This document shows, one piece after another, positions 40,801 to 52,181 of a stretch of 64,000 bases of DNA (the first letter of the stretch is position 1; each line of letters opens with the position of its first letter). The position numbers and the translations under genes were made by a program. The DNA comes from Girardinichthys multiradiatus (Eukaryota; Chordata; Actinopteri; Cyprinodontiformes; Goodeidae): the NCBI RefSeq assembly GCF_021462225.1, contig NC_061800.1, positions 3,110,501 through 3,174,500 on the forward strand. The letters are read 5' to 3'. A model generated the notes under the pieces. The model was not told the DNA's origin, did no database searches, and saw only the letters and a program-made list of their open reading frames with translations.

Positions 40801-43329
40801 AAAATACACTCAGTCAAATATGAAATAAAAATGAAAAGTTAATTTTACTCCAGACACAACAGATGACCTGTTTTATGAAACTGAACATTCAAAATATAAT
40901 CTGAGCTGGTTAAAGTCTGACATTTATCAACCATTTTTTGGTGTCTCAAAAGTTTAAAGGAAGGGCTTGTGGCCTAATTATGGGAAGAATTATCTGCCGT
41001 TAAAAGGTGATGGATTCAAAGTTTCAATATTATCTTTGATTTCTCAGCTTCTCACATCAGCAAGAGCAGTTCTTTCTCCCAAAAGATCAATTTCAAGGGG
41101 TAATTTGTTTTTAACATCTTAACATGCTCATAATTACTTAAACTCTTATAACTGATGGAATAAAACAAGCAGAAAAAGTTTCATATAAAGGAACTTCAGG
41201 CAGAACCGAGCCAATGTAGCTGCCATCAACACTGCTTGCTGTTTTCAATGCCTTTATCTCATCAAAGTGCATTTAACATCCAATAAGAAAGAAGAATGTT
41301 GCCTTATCAGCAGGTAGGCTTGAACACTTGAAGGTCACTGAAGTAGGACTACAAGGAGAAATGATGAGATGGGGAAAAGATTTGACTTGTTTTCCCTGAA
41401 ATGACAAAGTGTTGGATCTATGGTTCTGGTAGTTTCCTGCAAAATTCAATGCATTCATCTGCTCTAAAAGAGCTTGGGCCCTTCCTCTAGCATATCTTAG
41501 CACTCAGGGTCTTGATGAGGTAAAAGGTAAATCCATTCTAGAGTATTTTAGTAATGTTCAATAATCAATGAAGTTCAAGTTGTTTGCCGGTTACATATTT
41601 GCGTAAATCACAAGACAACCGAGTCCCTGCTCTGGACTTTTCACTTTCAGTCCTTTTATTATTGGATATGAGAAAGCCTGTTGAATAAACCTCAGGTTAT
41701 CTTCTTTAGCAAACTGAACTAGTGACGAATCCACAATCCACAATGCATCTTTCATAACTTGTTAAGCCATGCTGTGCTGTCAAACCTTGTAAAATACTGT
41801 TTATGCTGAGCTTCATAGAGAACATGCTGATGCTTCGTGCAGCTGTGCAACGCAGTACACATCTGTACAGGTTTCCTGCTCCAAACAACCTGTTGGTTTG
41901 TTACTCTTTCCAAATAAACGACCTGCCTATTTGTATATTTTTATGTGTCCTCTGCTGTGTTACACTGTCCAACTGGTGCTTTAAACTGTGGCAATTTATT
42001 CCCACCAGGTGGCACAATAACTCTTCATAACATCTTCACATCAAGACAGCAAAATCATAGGAAAAAGACTGACGTAGTAGTCAAGACCATTTCTTTTGAC
42101 ATATTGGAAAACATTTTGCCTCAATTTATTTGGTAACTATTTTATCGTCATAAGCCATAATGAGAGAGGAGCAGAACACACATTGGTTTTTCTAATCCAT
42201 GGTGGTTATTATTGTTTAATATTATTACACATGTATGACTAGTATTAGTACCACATGGTGTTGTACAGTACAGTGAATAGTTTGGATGTCCTATTAAAAT
42301 GGCAAGAATTTGTGATGTAAATATGATAGAACTTCTAAAACTGTTTCCACTGTAATGTTACATATATTCTATCGTATACAAACTATATGATGGGACATCA
42401 TTAACAAGTAGATGTTTTTTTTCAAAACAGAGGAAAAAATTAAAGACAAGCTGGTGATTGACACAACAAGACTGATGAAGCTGCAGGTATTTCTGACAAA
42501 TACTTGTGTTCTACAATGATCTCCTGTTTTCTCCATGTAGAATCTTGACTAAGGAATAATGTCTTGCTAACCTTGAGGCAAAACTTATTATGGTCTGATG
42601 TCACCAACTTTTTAAAAGGTAGGTTTCTCTTTAAAAATGCCAGAAATGTACCAAGGTAATTTTTCCCAACATTTCCTGTAACATCCTGCAACACTGTGTT
42701 GCAGCAAGTTAGGAATTTTATGCTGCTATGTTTGTCCTTAGTGCAAATTTAAAACGTGAACATTTAACAATTATCTTCAGAGAGCAAGTGAAAGCAGAAT
42801 AATCGGTAAGCTACACACAGTCCCCAGGAATCATCGCTCCCTAGTATGTTTTAAACGGTGGCAAGCATTGAACAGCAGGATGAAGTGATGGGTGCAGTAC
42901 AGTTTAGTGAGTTTTACAGTTAAATATGATAATATTTAGTGCAGGATAAAGAGCAATGGAGAACACGATTGGATGTCACACTTTTTACTACTTTTTACTT
43001 CAATTTGATATATCAAACAGAAAGTAATTGGCAAATGTCATCTTCAGCAACCTTTATTAATGGCTTAATGTTATAGCAGCATGTATAACATGTATGACAC
43101 CATGTCTGTGCCAGCAATGGGATTAGTTCCCCAACTAGCATTTTTAGGCACATGCTGCACCCTAGCAAAGAAAAACTAAAGCAGTTTTAAATTTTGATTT
43201 GTCTTTAATTATGAACCCATTGTGTAAGAGCCTTAGAAGAGGAACAGAGAAAAACTGGAAAGTTGTATTTTATACTAAAAGTCCTTCCACCACATTGTCA
43301 AGTGTTAAACTGTTGGCATGACTATGAAG
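37803..43329. other. 3' UTR extension or intergenic sequence, no gene recognised
   Basis: About 5.5 kb of AT-rich sequence with only short, featureless open frames on both strands. Part of it may be long 3' UTR of kalirin. I recognise no transposon, RNA gene or conserved motif in it. Confidence 0.5.
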
Positions 43330-43985
43330 CTAATCTCTGACAATTGTTTTGAAAATGTTTGCACCAATAGCAAAATAAATATTTCAACAGATCCCTCTGG
43401 GGAGTGAGATTTAGCAAATGCAACAAACAACCTGTGTGAAAATCAAACGAAGTTATCCGGTTTAAGTAGGGTGGAAAAGCAATTTTCAGAGTAAGTCTTA
43501 TAGAAAAAATAAGAAGCAGCAGTTTGTCCATTTTGTTTGGCAGGGATCGAACATTTGCCAGGTATTTATAAGGGAGTGTGTTGTGCAGTCCCTGTAGGCG
43601 TAGCATTGATTAGGGTACGTGTGCATTCCCCCCCATCTGTATTTCAGGTGAATCCCACAGAAAGCCACTGTGCTTCCAACCAGGATCGCAGTTAAGTTGT
43701 CTGAATTGGTAAACACCAGAGAAATAATGCCCAGATATGAGTGCCTGATGTTTAAGAGTTCACCTCTGATGGAAGTAACTAGAGAATAGAAGCAAAGCAC
43801 AAGGGAGTGAAATACTAAGCCAGCCATCTGTAGCACCTTTTTAGAAACGGACCCAAATATTGTCAGGTAAGGAAGGAGGGAGCTGCACCAATATTGTCCA
43901 GAAAGAGCACAGCGGTGCAAAGTACCTGCGAGAATGTAAGAGCAAAATGCAGAGAGGCCAAACACTGAATATAGAATTACATGGC
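43330..43985 (-). mobile_element. decayed 5' part of an L2-type LINE
   Basis: The minus strand includes 'LANVRSLPNKMDKLLLL' (in one frame) and, further 5' in another frame, 'GELLNIRHSYLGI'. These correspond to 'LSNVRSLPNKMEELQLLL' and 'REELMNIR' of the LINE at 46.4-49.7 kb. The 155-codon open frame that looks like a membrane protein is this relic. Confidence 0.75.
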
Positions 43986-45763
43986 TGTTTTGTAAAGGTT
44001 TAAAATATTGAGCTTTTTCCTCAACATAGCAGCATGATTTAGAAGAGTATGAGGTGTAAAGTTGCTGCTTTACTAGTGGTGAGACATTTTAAATGCAACT
44101 GCGTTTAGATCTGAATGGTTGGATGCACCACTGCATAAAAGCAGAAGTTCGTCCAATACCACAACATTCCAGTTTCCCCTAAACAAAGTATGAATTTCTG
44201 TACATGGAACTAATTTCATAACTATTTCCTCCCTTGTAAGCTTGATGTTGGAGCCCACTAAGTTGATGTGTTCAGTAAAGGCTTGGATATCAGTTCTTTG
44301 GCTTGGATATTAATCCAGGTCTCATCCATGTATGGGATGGGTGGGTAGGTGTTGTTCCCCTTCACTGAACTTCTCGAGAAATGAGTTCCTCAGAGTCTAA
44401 GCTCAGGGTCTCCGAACATAGGAGGCTTAGTGAAAGGCAGAACAGAACCATGGATGTGCAGTTGGATCCCACGTTTTACTCCTTGTGGCCAATTTTGAAA
44501 TGGTGACATGTCAGAGCACTGTACTCCCACAAGGGAACAACACCTAGCCACCGGCTCAGATATGTGGATCACACCTGGGTTAAAATCCAAACCACAGATA
44601 TCTTTACACAACACATCAACTTAGTAATGTATATAATGTTCCGAGATACATTAAGGATTAAGACATAATGAGGAAGACCCAGGTTGGTGAGAAAATAAAT
44701 GCAGAATGTCTGCATGAACAGAACAGGTTGATATTTTCGGGAATTGTCCTTGCATTGACACAGCTAGCTTAACAATGACAGAATGTCAGAGGTAAGTTTA
44801 TTTTGTTCTGAAATTAGCTCAAATCATTTAATACAGCGTTCAATTGGAGAAATATCTATAAGGTCAGAATTAAGAAGCTACAGATTGTTAGGATCCTTTA
44901 ACCACCAACAGTCCACGAATGACACTGGCTAATAAATAATGAAACCTATTCTCACTGCTTCCAACATTGTATTTGCAATGGTCACAAACACACAGCTGAA
45001 GGCAAAAAGTGCCTTTTCTTTGGCTTTAACATAGGAAACTAATTTAATATGCCCTTCGCAGGTTTTCTCTAGAAATTTAGATCATACCTACACATCCAAT
45101 TTGGACCTTCAAATTTAAAGTTTAAGAATCCCTGTTAGGGTATGTATATTTGTGCACAATGGAGATTGCATATGCACTCTTTTGTACATGAGGCCTCAGG
45201 AATGCAAGGTAACTGATGGAGGAGGATGATTAACACAAATGAACAATGACTTCAGGGGAATAACAAAACATCGAAGTAAACAAATAAACTAACAAACAGG
45301 AAGGAACAGATCCACAAGGAAACTTAAAATATCTAACACAGGAATCTAAGAATCTAAACACAAGAATGAATAGTTAATCTAATCAACCTGAAATGAACAG
45401 AAATAACAACTAAAGAACATGGCAGTGCAGAGAGAACCGATAGAACTCAAACTCAAAACCTAACAGGCAGATCACTAAGATAATTAACAATTATATTGGT
45501 TTGTTTACTGACTGAATTACAATAACAAAGCAGATAAAACCTAATCAGTGGATAAAGCAATGAACTAAAATAGTAACATGTAGAGAATATAATAAGTAAA
45601 CCATCGATAAATAAAGCAACTTCAACTCAAAACTCCAAACACATGCGAATCATGACACAAGGCTGGTTTTAAAGAATTGGGATTAAGGTCAAATTAGTTT
45701 AAGATCCATTAAAGAACTACAGTTGCGAGATGTTCAAACAACCCGTTCACAATACAAGCAGAA
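43986..45763. other. intergenic sequence, nothing recognised
   Basis: AT-rich sequence with short open frames and no feature I can name. Confidence 0.5.
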
Positions 45764-46340
45764 GTTCAATTCAATTCAATTAAATTAAATTCAGTTTATT
45801 CATATAGCGCCAATTCACAACACATGTTGTCTCAAGGCACTTCACAACAGTCTAGTACATACATTCCAATTAATACTAACAATTGAACAGTGTAGTCGGA
45901 GTTAGCTTTTTATTCAAATTGGATAAAAAGTTTTTCTATCTAAGGAAACCCAGCAGATTGCATCCAGTCAGTGACTTGCAGCATTCCCTCCTCCCGGATG
46001 AGCATGTAGAGACAGTGGACAGTCACTGGCGTTGACTTTGCAACAATCCCTCATACTGAGCATGCATGTAGCGACAGTGGAGAGGAAAAACTCCCTTTTA
46101 ACAAGAAGAAACCTCCAGCAGAACCAGGCTCAGTGTGAGCGGCCATCTGCCACAACCGACTGGGAGTTTGAGAGAAAAGAGCAGAGACACAAAAAGAACA
46201 CAGAAGCACTGATCCAGGAGTACTTTCTATGGGAAGGAAAAGTAAATGTTAATGGATGTAGCTCCTTTAGTCGTTTCACCTAGAAAGAAAGAACAGATAA
46301 ACTCTGAGCCAGTTTTCAAGGTTAGAGTCTGAAAGAGAGC
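45764..46340 (-). mobile_element. L2-type LINE tail (left part, split by a younger LINE)
   Basis: Minus-oriented copy of the repeat at 19.49-22.33 kb. It begins with (ttcaa)n and 'tcagtttattcatatagcgcc', and ends at 'gagagcacatagagttt', where the LINE at 46358-49697 is inserted. It continues at 49698. Confidence 0.85.
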
Positions 46341-46357
46341 ACATAGAGTTTGAATCA

Positions 46358-49300
46358 GAATCAGAATCAGAAAAGCTTTATTGCCAAGTACGTTTTTGGA
46401 CATACAAGGAATTTGTTTTGGCGTAGTCGGTGCAATACAGTACAAATTAAACAGTACAAACATATCTACAATATAATATAAATATAAGTGCACAGTTTTA
46501 AGTGAGTGAGAGTAAATGTAGAGCAGTATAAGATGCAAGAGCAATACAACAGTGCAGGTGATCATTGTGCAAGTAAAGCAGTGCAAGTAAGCAGGAGTCC
46601 AAGCTGAGCGTTAATGTAACGCATAGAGTTACAGGTTACAGGTGTCCTGTCAGCAAAAAAAGGGGGGGTGTGGGGGAAAGGGAGAGTGTCAGGGTGGTTT
46701 CCGGGCTTTGTTAACCAGGCTGGTGGCAGATGGGAAAAAACTGTTCTTGTGGCGTGAGGTTTTGGTCCGGATGGACCGCAGCCTCCTGCCAGAGGGGAGA
46801 GTCTCAAAGAGTCTGTGACCGGGGTGGGAGGGATCAGCCAGAATCTTCCCTGCCCGCTTCAGGGTCCTGGAGGTGTACAGTTCCTGGAGCGACAGTAGAC
46901 TGCAGCCAATCACCTTCTCAGCAGACCGAATGACACGCTGCAGCCTGCCCTTATCCTTGGCTGTAGCAGCGGCGTACCAGATGGTGATGGAGGAGGTGAG
47001 GATGGACTCAATGATGGCTGTGTAGAAGTGCACCATCATAGTCTTTGGCAGGTTGAATTTCTTCAGCTGCCGCAGGAAGAACATCCTCTGCTGGGCTTTC
47101 TTGATGAGGGAGCTGATGTTTGGCTCCCACTTGAGATCCTGGGAGATGATGGTTCCCAGGAAGCGGAAAGATTCCACAGTGTCAATTGTGGAGTCACAGA
47201 GGGTGATGGGGGCAGGTGGGGCTGGGTTCTGCCTGAAGTTCACAACCATCTCCACTGTCTTTAGAGCGTTGAGCTCAAGGTTGTTCTGGCTGCACCAGTC
47301 CAACAGATGGTCCACTTCCCATCTGTACGCGGACTCGTCACCATCAGAGATGAGTCCGATCAGGGTGGTGTCGTCCGCAAACTTCAGAAGCTTGACAGAC
47401 TGGTGACTGGAGGTGCAGCTGTTGGTGTACAGGGAGAAGAGCAGAGGAGAGAGAACACAGCCTTGGGGGGAACCGGTGCTGATGGTCAGGGAGTCAGAGA
47501 CGTGCTTCCCCAGCCTCACGCGCTGCTTCCTGTCAGACAGGAAGTCAGTGATCCACCTGCAGGTGGAGTCGGGCACACTCAGCTGGGAGAGCTTCTCCTG
47601 GAGCAGAGCTGGGACGATGGTGTTGAAGGCAGAGCTGAAATCCACAAACAGGATCCTGGCATAGGTTCCTGTGGAGTCCAGGTGCCGGAGGATGAAGTGA
47701 AGGGCTAGGTTGACTGCATCATCTACAGACCTGTTGGCTCTGTAGGCAAACTGCAGGGGGTCCAGGAGGGGGTCGGTGATGTCTTTTAGGTGTGGAGCAC
47801 AAGGCGCTCAAAGGACTTCATCACCACAGAGGTCAGGGCGACGGGTCTGAAGTCATTAAGCCCTGTGGTCCTTGGCTTCTTGGGAACAGGGACGATGGTG
47901 GAGGACTTGAAGCAGGCTGGCACATGACATGTCTCCAGTGAGGTGTTAAAAATGTCTGTGAAGACTGGAGACAGCTGATCAGCGCAGTGCTTCAGGCTGG
48001 CTGGTGAGACAGAATCCGGACCAGCAGCTTTCCGGGGGTTCTGTCTCCTGAAGAGTTTGTTGACGTCCCTCTCCTGGATGGAAAGAGCCGTCCTCGGCGT
48101 GGGTAGGGGGCTGGTGGGGGTTGGAGGTGCCAAGGCCCCTCTTGAGGTTGGGGAGGTGGGGGTGGTGGATTGTGGCTGCAGCTGTTGGGGGGCGTCGTGG
48201 GAGATGGTTGCAGGACTGTCCCTTTGTCTTTCAAAGCGGCAGTAGAACTCGTTCAGGTCGTTGGCGAGGCGTCGGTCGTTGATGGAGTGGGGGGCTTTCG
48301 GCTTGTAGTTGGTGATTTGCTTGAGCCCTTTCCAGACAGACGCAGAGTCGTTGGCTGAGAACTGGATTTGGAGCTTCTCAGAGTACAGTCGTTTGGCCTC
48401 TTTTACTGCCTTGCCAAACTTGTACTTCACCTCTCTGTATATGTCTTTGTCCCCACTCCTGAAGGCCTCTTCCTTATCCAGTCTTAACCTTCTGAGTTTA
48501 GCTGTGAACCAGGGTTTGTCGTTGTTGTAACTCACCCTGGTGCATGATGGTACACAGCTGTCCTCACAGAAGCTGATGTAGGAAGTCACAGCCTCTGTGT
48601 ACTCATCCAGACTGTTGGTAGTAGTCCTGAACACATCCCAGTCTGTACAGCCTAAACACGCCTGGAGATTCTCCACAGCCTCACTGCTCCACTTCCTTGT
48701 CGTCCTCACAACAGGTTTGCAGAGCTTTAGTTTCTGCCTGTATGCAGGAATCAGGTGGACCATGATGTGGTCGGATTGGCCCAGTGCAGCACGTGGGACG
48801 GCGTGATAAGCGTCTCTGATGGTGGTGTAACAGTGATCCAGAATGTTGTCCTCTCTGGTCGGACATTTTATAAACTGTCTGTATTTGGGAAGTTCGTGGG
48901 TCAGATTACCTTTGTTAAAGTCACCAGCGACGATTACTAAGGAGTCCGGGTTGGTCCGCTCCACACTCAGTATCTGGTCGGCGAGCATGCGCTGTGCGAC
49001 CTGCACGTTAGCTTGCGGCGGGATGTAAACACCGACCAGGATGAACGAAGCGAACTCACGGGGGGAATAGAAAGGCTTACAGTTTATGATGAATGATTCC
49101 AGGTCTGGAGAACAGTGCTGCTGAATCACTGTCACGTCGTTGCACCAACCACTGTTGAGGTAAAAACAGATTCCTCCACCTTTCGCTTTGCCGGAGAGTT
49201 CCGTGTCTCTGTCCGCTCTGTAGAGCTGGAATCCTGCCAGCTGCAGCGCGGAGTCCGGTATTAATCCACACAGCCACGTCTCCGTAAAGCACAAAACTGC

Positions 49301-49697
49301 CGATGAATAAAAGTCCCTGTTTTTCCCCAACAACAGTTGTAGTTCCTCCATTTTGTTGGGAAGTGAGCGCACGTTAGAGAGAAATATTCCAGGTAACGGT
49401 GTTCGTAGTCCACGCTGGCGAAGACGTACCAGCACCCCAGCCCGTTTCCCTCTCTTCCGGCGTTTCACCGCGTGAACAAAGGTGAGCGCACCTTTGACCA
49501 GAATGTCCAAATATTCCAGAGCAGTAGGTAGAAAAGTGGGAAATAACTCCTCTGGTGTAGTAGCCCTGATGTTCATGAGTTCTTCTCTGGTGAGAGAGCT
49601 CCGGGTACCATCACAGAAGACCGTTTTAAAGCAAAAAACAAAACAAAACAATGCGCACCAACACGCCGAGGCGACCATCTGCGGCGCCATCTTGTTG
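46358..49697 (-). mobile_element. nearly complete L2-type LINE, 3.3 kb
   Basis: Minus strand. The 5' end is near 49697 ('aacaagatggcgccgcagatgg'), and the 3' end carries the tail '...caaaacaaattccttgtatgtcc...ttctgattctgattc'. It holds an endonuclease and a reverse transcriptase separated by one frame break near 47790. It is inserted into an older L2 tail: the text on both sides matches a continuous stretch around 20460-20560 of the other copy. The same family occurs at 52182-54053. Confidence 0.93.
46689..49684 (-). pseudogene. LINE endonuclease-reverse transcriptase, one frame break
   Basis: A hydrophobic N-terminus ('ASACWCALFCFVFCFKTVF') and a basic stretch ('VKRRKRGKRAGVLVRLRQRG') precede an APE-type endonuclease: 'LSNVRSLPNKMEEL', 'CFTETWL', 'VAGDFNKGNL', '[11 protein letters not shown]'. 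The reverse transcriptase follows: '[31 protein letters not shown]', then a one-base loss near 47790 (compare the other copy, where 'VLSHLKDIT' continues in frame), then 'MDFSSAFNTI', 'GSPQGCVLSPLLFSLY', 'KFADDTTLIGLI' and the C-terminal 'TSRHKNSFFPSATSLVN'. The start is taken at the Met of 'MAPQMV', because the more upstream Met lies in flanking DNA. Confidence 0.9.
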
Positions 49698-50475
49698 TTA
49701 AGCTCAGTCAATCGCCATGTCTAGGAGAGAGAAAGGGTTAAACACTAAAAGACAGGGCTATGTGGATCATTGGTAGAGGGTGAGCATTAAGTTGTTGCCA
49801 GCAGAAGCTCGGACGATTCCCCTCTCCAGAAAGGTGTCACAGGTAGACACAGAGCCAGGCCAGGTGTAGCTTCTAGGAAGAGAATAGAGAGAACAAGGTT
49901 AAAAGCTGAAATAACAGCAAATAATGCACAATTGGAGAGTAGTGTGAGAATGTAGCGAAGAGGGTGAAAGTGGTCGTTATGTCCTCCAGCAGCCTAAGCC
50001 TATAGCAGCATAACTACACAGATAGTTTCAGTTCAGATTATTTAGTTAAACGGCGCTTATTTACAACAATGTCGTCTCAAGGCACCCCACAAAGGGTCCC
50101 ACTGATGGTCATTGTTATACTAAAAACCACAAGGATTGGGATACCTCTCTCTGTCAGACTGATCACAACCATCGGAAAAGAGAAGGGGTCACACAGGTAG
50201 CAGAAATGGAGGTGTGTTTGCACCTCAACCATAACTGAGCCGGTTTAGGCTAAACCTGACTCCCCCTTACTCCAACCAACAGGGAGGGAAGACGGAGGTA
50301 AAAAATAAGGAAGATAGCTCAGGATAAACTAAGCCACTCTAACTATAAACTTTATCAAAAAGGAAAGTTTTAAGCCTAGCCTTAAAAGTATACAGGGTGT
50401 CTGCCTCACGGACTAAAGCTGGGAGCTGGTTCCACAGGAGAGGAGCCTGATAGGAGACGCCGTGGATGCAGAGCA
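49698..50475 (-). mobile_element. L2-type LINE tail (right part)
   Basis: Continuation of 45764-46340 beyond the inserted LINE, matching 19.55-20.46 kb in reverse ('ccatgtctaggagag...gggttaaac', 'cagcctaagcctatagcagcataactac', 'aagccactctaactataaact'). It ends near 'ggagacgccgtggatgcagagcagg'. Confidence 0.82.
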
Positions 50476-51700
50476 GGAGCTAAGAGAAGAGAGAGAAGGA
50501 GGAAGTTCAAACCATCTCTTCCGTCGATTATGATGGGCAATGTGAGATTGTTGGGAAACAAGTTGCATGAACTCCAAGCCCTACAAAGGACCCAGCCAGA
50601 GAACCGGGCATGCAGTATCATGTGTTTTACTGAGACATGGCTGCAGGATCATATCCCCGACTCCAGCGTCTCTCTGCCAGGCTTTATAACCATACGAGCA
50701 GACAGAGACTTAAAGAGGAGCGGCAAATGTAAAGGAGGTGGACTGGCAGTATTTGTGAACAACAGATGGTGTCATCCAGGACATGTTACTGTGAAGTGTC
50801 AACTCTGCATTCCAGATATTGAACTGTTGGCAGTAAGTTTTCGTCCATATTATTTACCCAGAGAGTTCACCAGTGTTATTTTGGCAACAGTTTACGTTCC
50901 ACCTTCCGCTGTTGCCGACACTGCATGTGATGCCATCAGCTCAGTTGTTGCTAAGCTACAGACACAAAACCCCAATGCTTTTGTGGCAATTTCTGGTGAT
51001 TTTAACCATGCTTCACTCTCTGCTACACTTCCAACGTTTCAACGGTTTGTCAGCTGCTCTACCAGAGAAAACAAAACATTGGATTTGTTTTATGCAAATG
51101 TCAAGGACTCATACATCTCTACAGCAAGACCTCCGCTAGGCAAATCCGATCACAATCTTGTTTTTCTCTGCTCGAAATATAAGCCCCTTGTTCAGAGGCA
51201 ACCTGTAATGAAGAGGACTGTGAGAACAATGTCACAGGAAGCTGAAGAAGCTCTGCAAGGTTGCTTTGAGGCTACAGACTGGGACGCACTGTGCCAGCCA
51301 CATGGAGAGGACATCAATGCCATGACTGAGTGTGTAACCGACTATATAAACTTCTGTGTGGATAACATCATCCCCACCAGAACCATGAGATGCTTCCCCA
51401 ATAACAAACCTTGGATCACCAGTGACCTGAAGGACCTGCTTAACAAGAAAAAAAGAGCCTTCAGAGAGGGAGACAGAGAATTATTGAGGAGTTTACAGAA
51501 GCAACTTAATGTCAAGATAAGAGACAGCAAGGAGGTGTACAAGAAGAAGCTGGAGAGCAAGCTCCAGCAAAACAATATCAGAGATGTGTGGACAGGGATG
51601 AAGAAGATCACAGGCTTCAAGCAGAAGGATGATCAGACCGATGGACGTCTGGACAGAGCCAATGAACTGAACCTATTCTTCAATAGGTTCATTGTTTAGT
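50476..51700 (+). mobile_element. LINE endonuclease-domain segment (different L2-type family)
   Basis: A 389-codon frame opens at 50530: 'MGNVRLLGNKLHELQALQ', 'MCFTETWLQDHIPD', 'AISGDFNHASL', 'PPLGKSDHNLVFL', an APE endonuclease with its catalytic blocks. A linker follows with 'NNKPWITSDLKDLLNKKKRAF' and 'VWTGMKKITGFKQK'. It stops at 51697-51699 before any reverse transcriptase, so the element is truncated at its 3' side. The fragments at 58.0-59.15 kb (minus), 56.8-58.0 kb (plus, RT part) and 17.1-17.4 kb are probably the same or a sister family. Confidence 0.88.
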
Positions 51701-52181
51701 TATTTTACCCCTTTTGTGTAGAATTTTTGCATGCTTGATTAGGTGAAGATTATTGAATCAGAATAGCGAGGTGTATCAGGGCTGTTGATTTAATAAATAT
51801 TCAAGTAGATAAAGAGAAAGCAAAAGTGATTTGTCTGTCAAAATAAGGTCAAAGTTCCCCCACCTTCGGTGAAGCGGTTGATTAAACAGTGACATCTAGT
51901 AATAGTTACCAATTATTACTGAGAATTTACTAATTGTAATTATCAAGGGCTTTGAGCCAGGACATCTCTGATTTCGATTTGTAAGTATTGATTTTTGGTT
52001 AAGAAATTAATCTTTTTCAAATTATGATTTTAAATTATAATTCTTGATAAATATTAATTAATCAATAATCATAATTCTTACAAAGCCTTGACTTGGTCTT
52101 TGCTACTCCAGTACTCGCTATTTTGCTGCAGCAACAGTATTGCTATTTTCCTTAAATGTGTGCCAATATTCTCAGTGAGAA
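51701..52181. other. AT-rich spacer between LINE copies
   Basis: No gene. Contains short runs such as 'taattatcaagggctttgagcc' but nothing I can classify. Confidence 0.5.

Noticed and set aside
43498..43965. A 155-codon minus-strand frame resembling a membrane protein
   Set aside because: It contains 'GELLNIRHS' and overlaps 'NVRSLPNKMDK' in another frame, which are LINE 5'-region motifs, so it is a relic.
46730..49724. Several plus-strand open frames of 60-130 codons over the LINE copies
   Set aside because: They are antisense shadows of the GC-rich LINE coding sequence with no recognisable domain.
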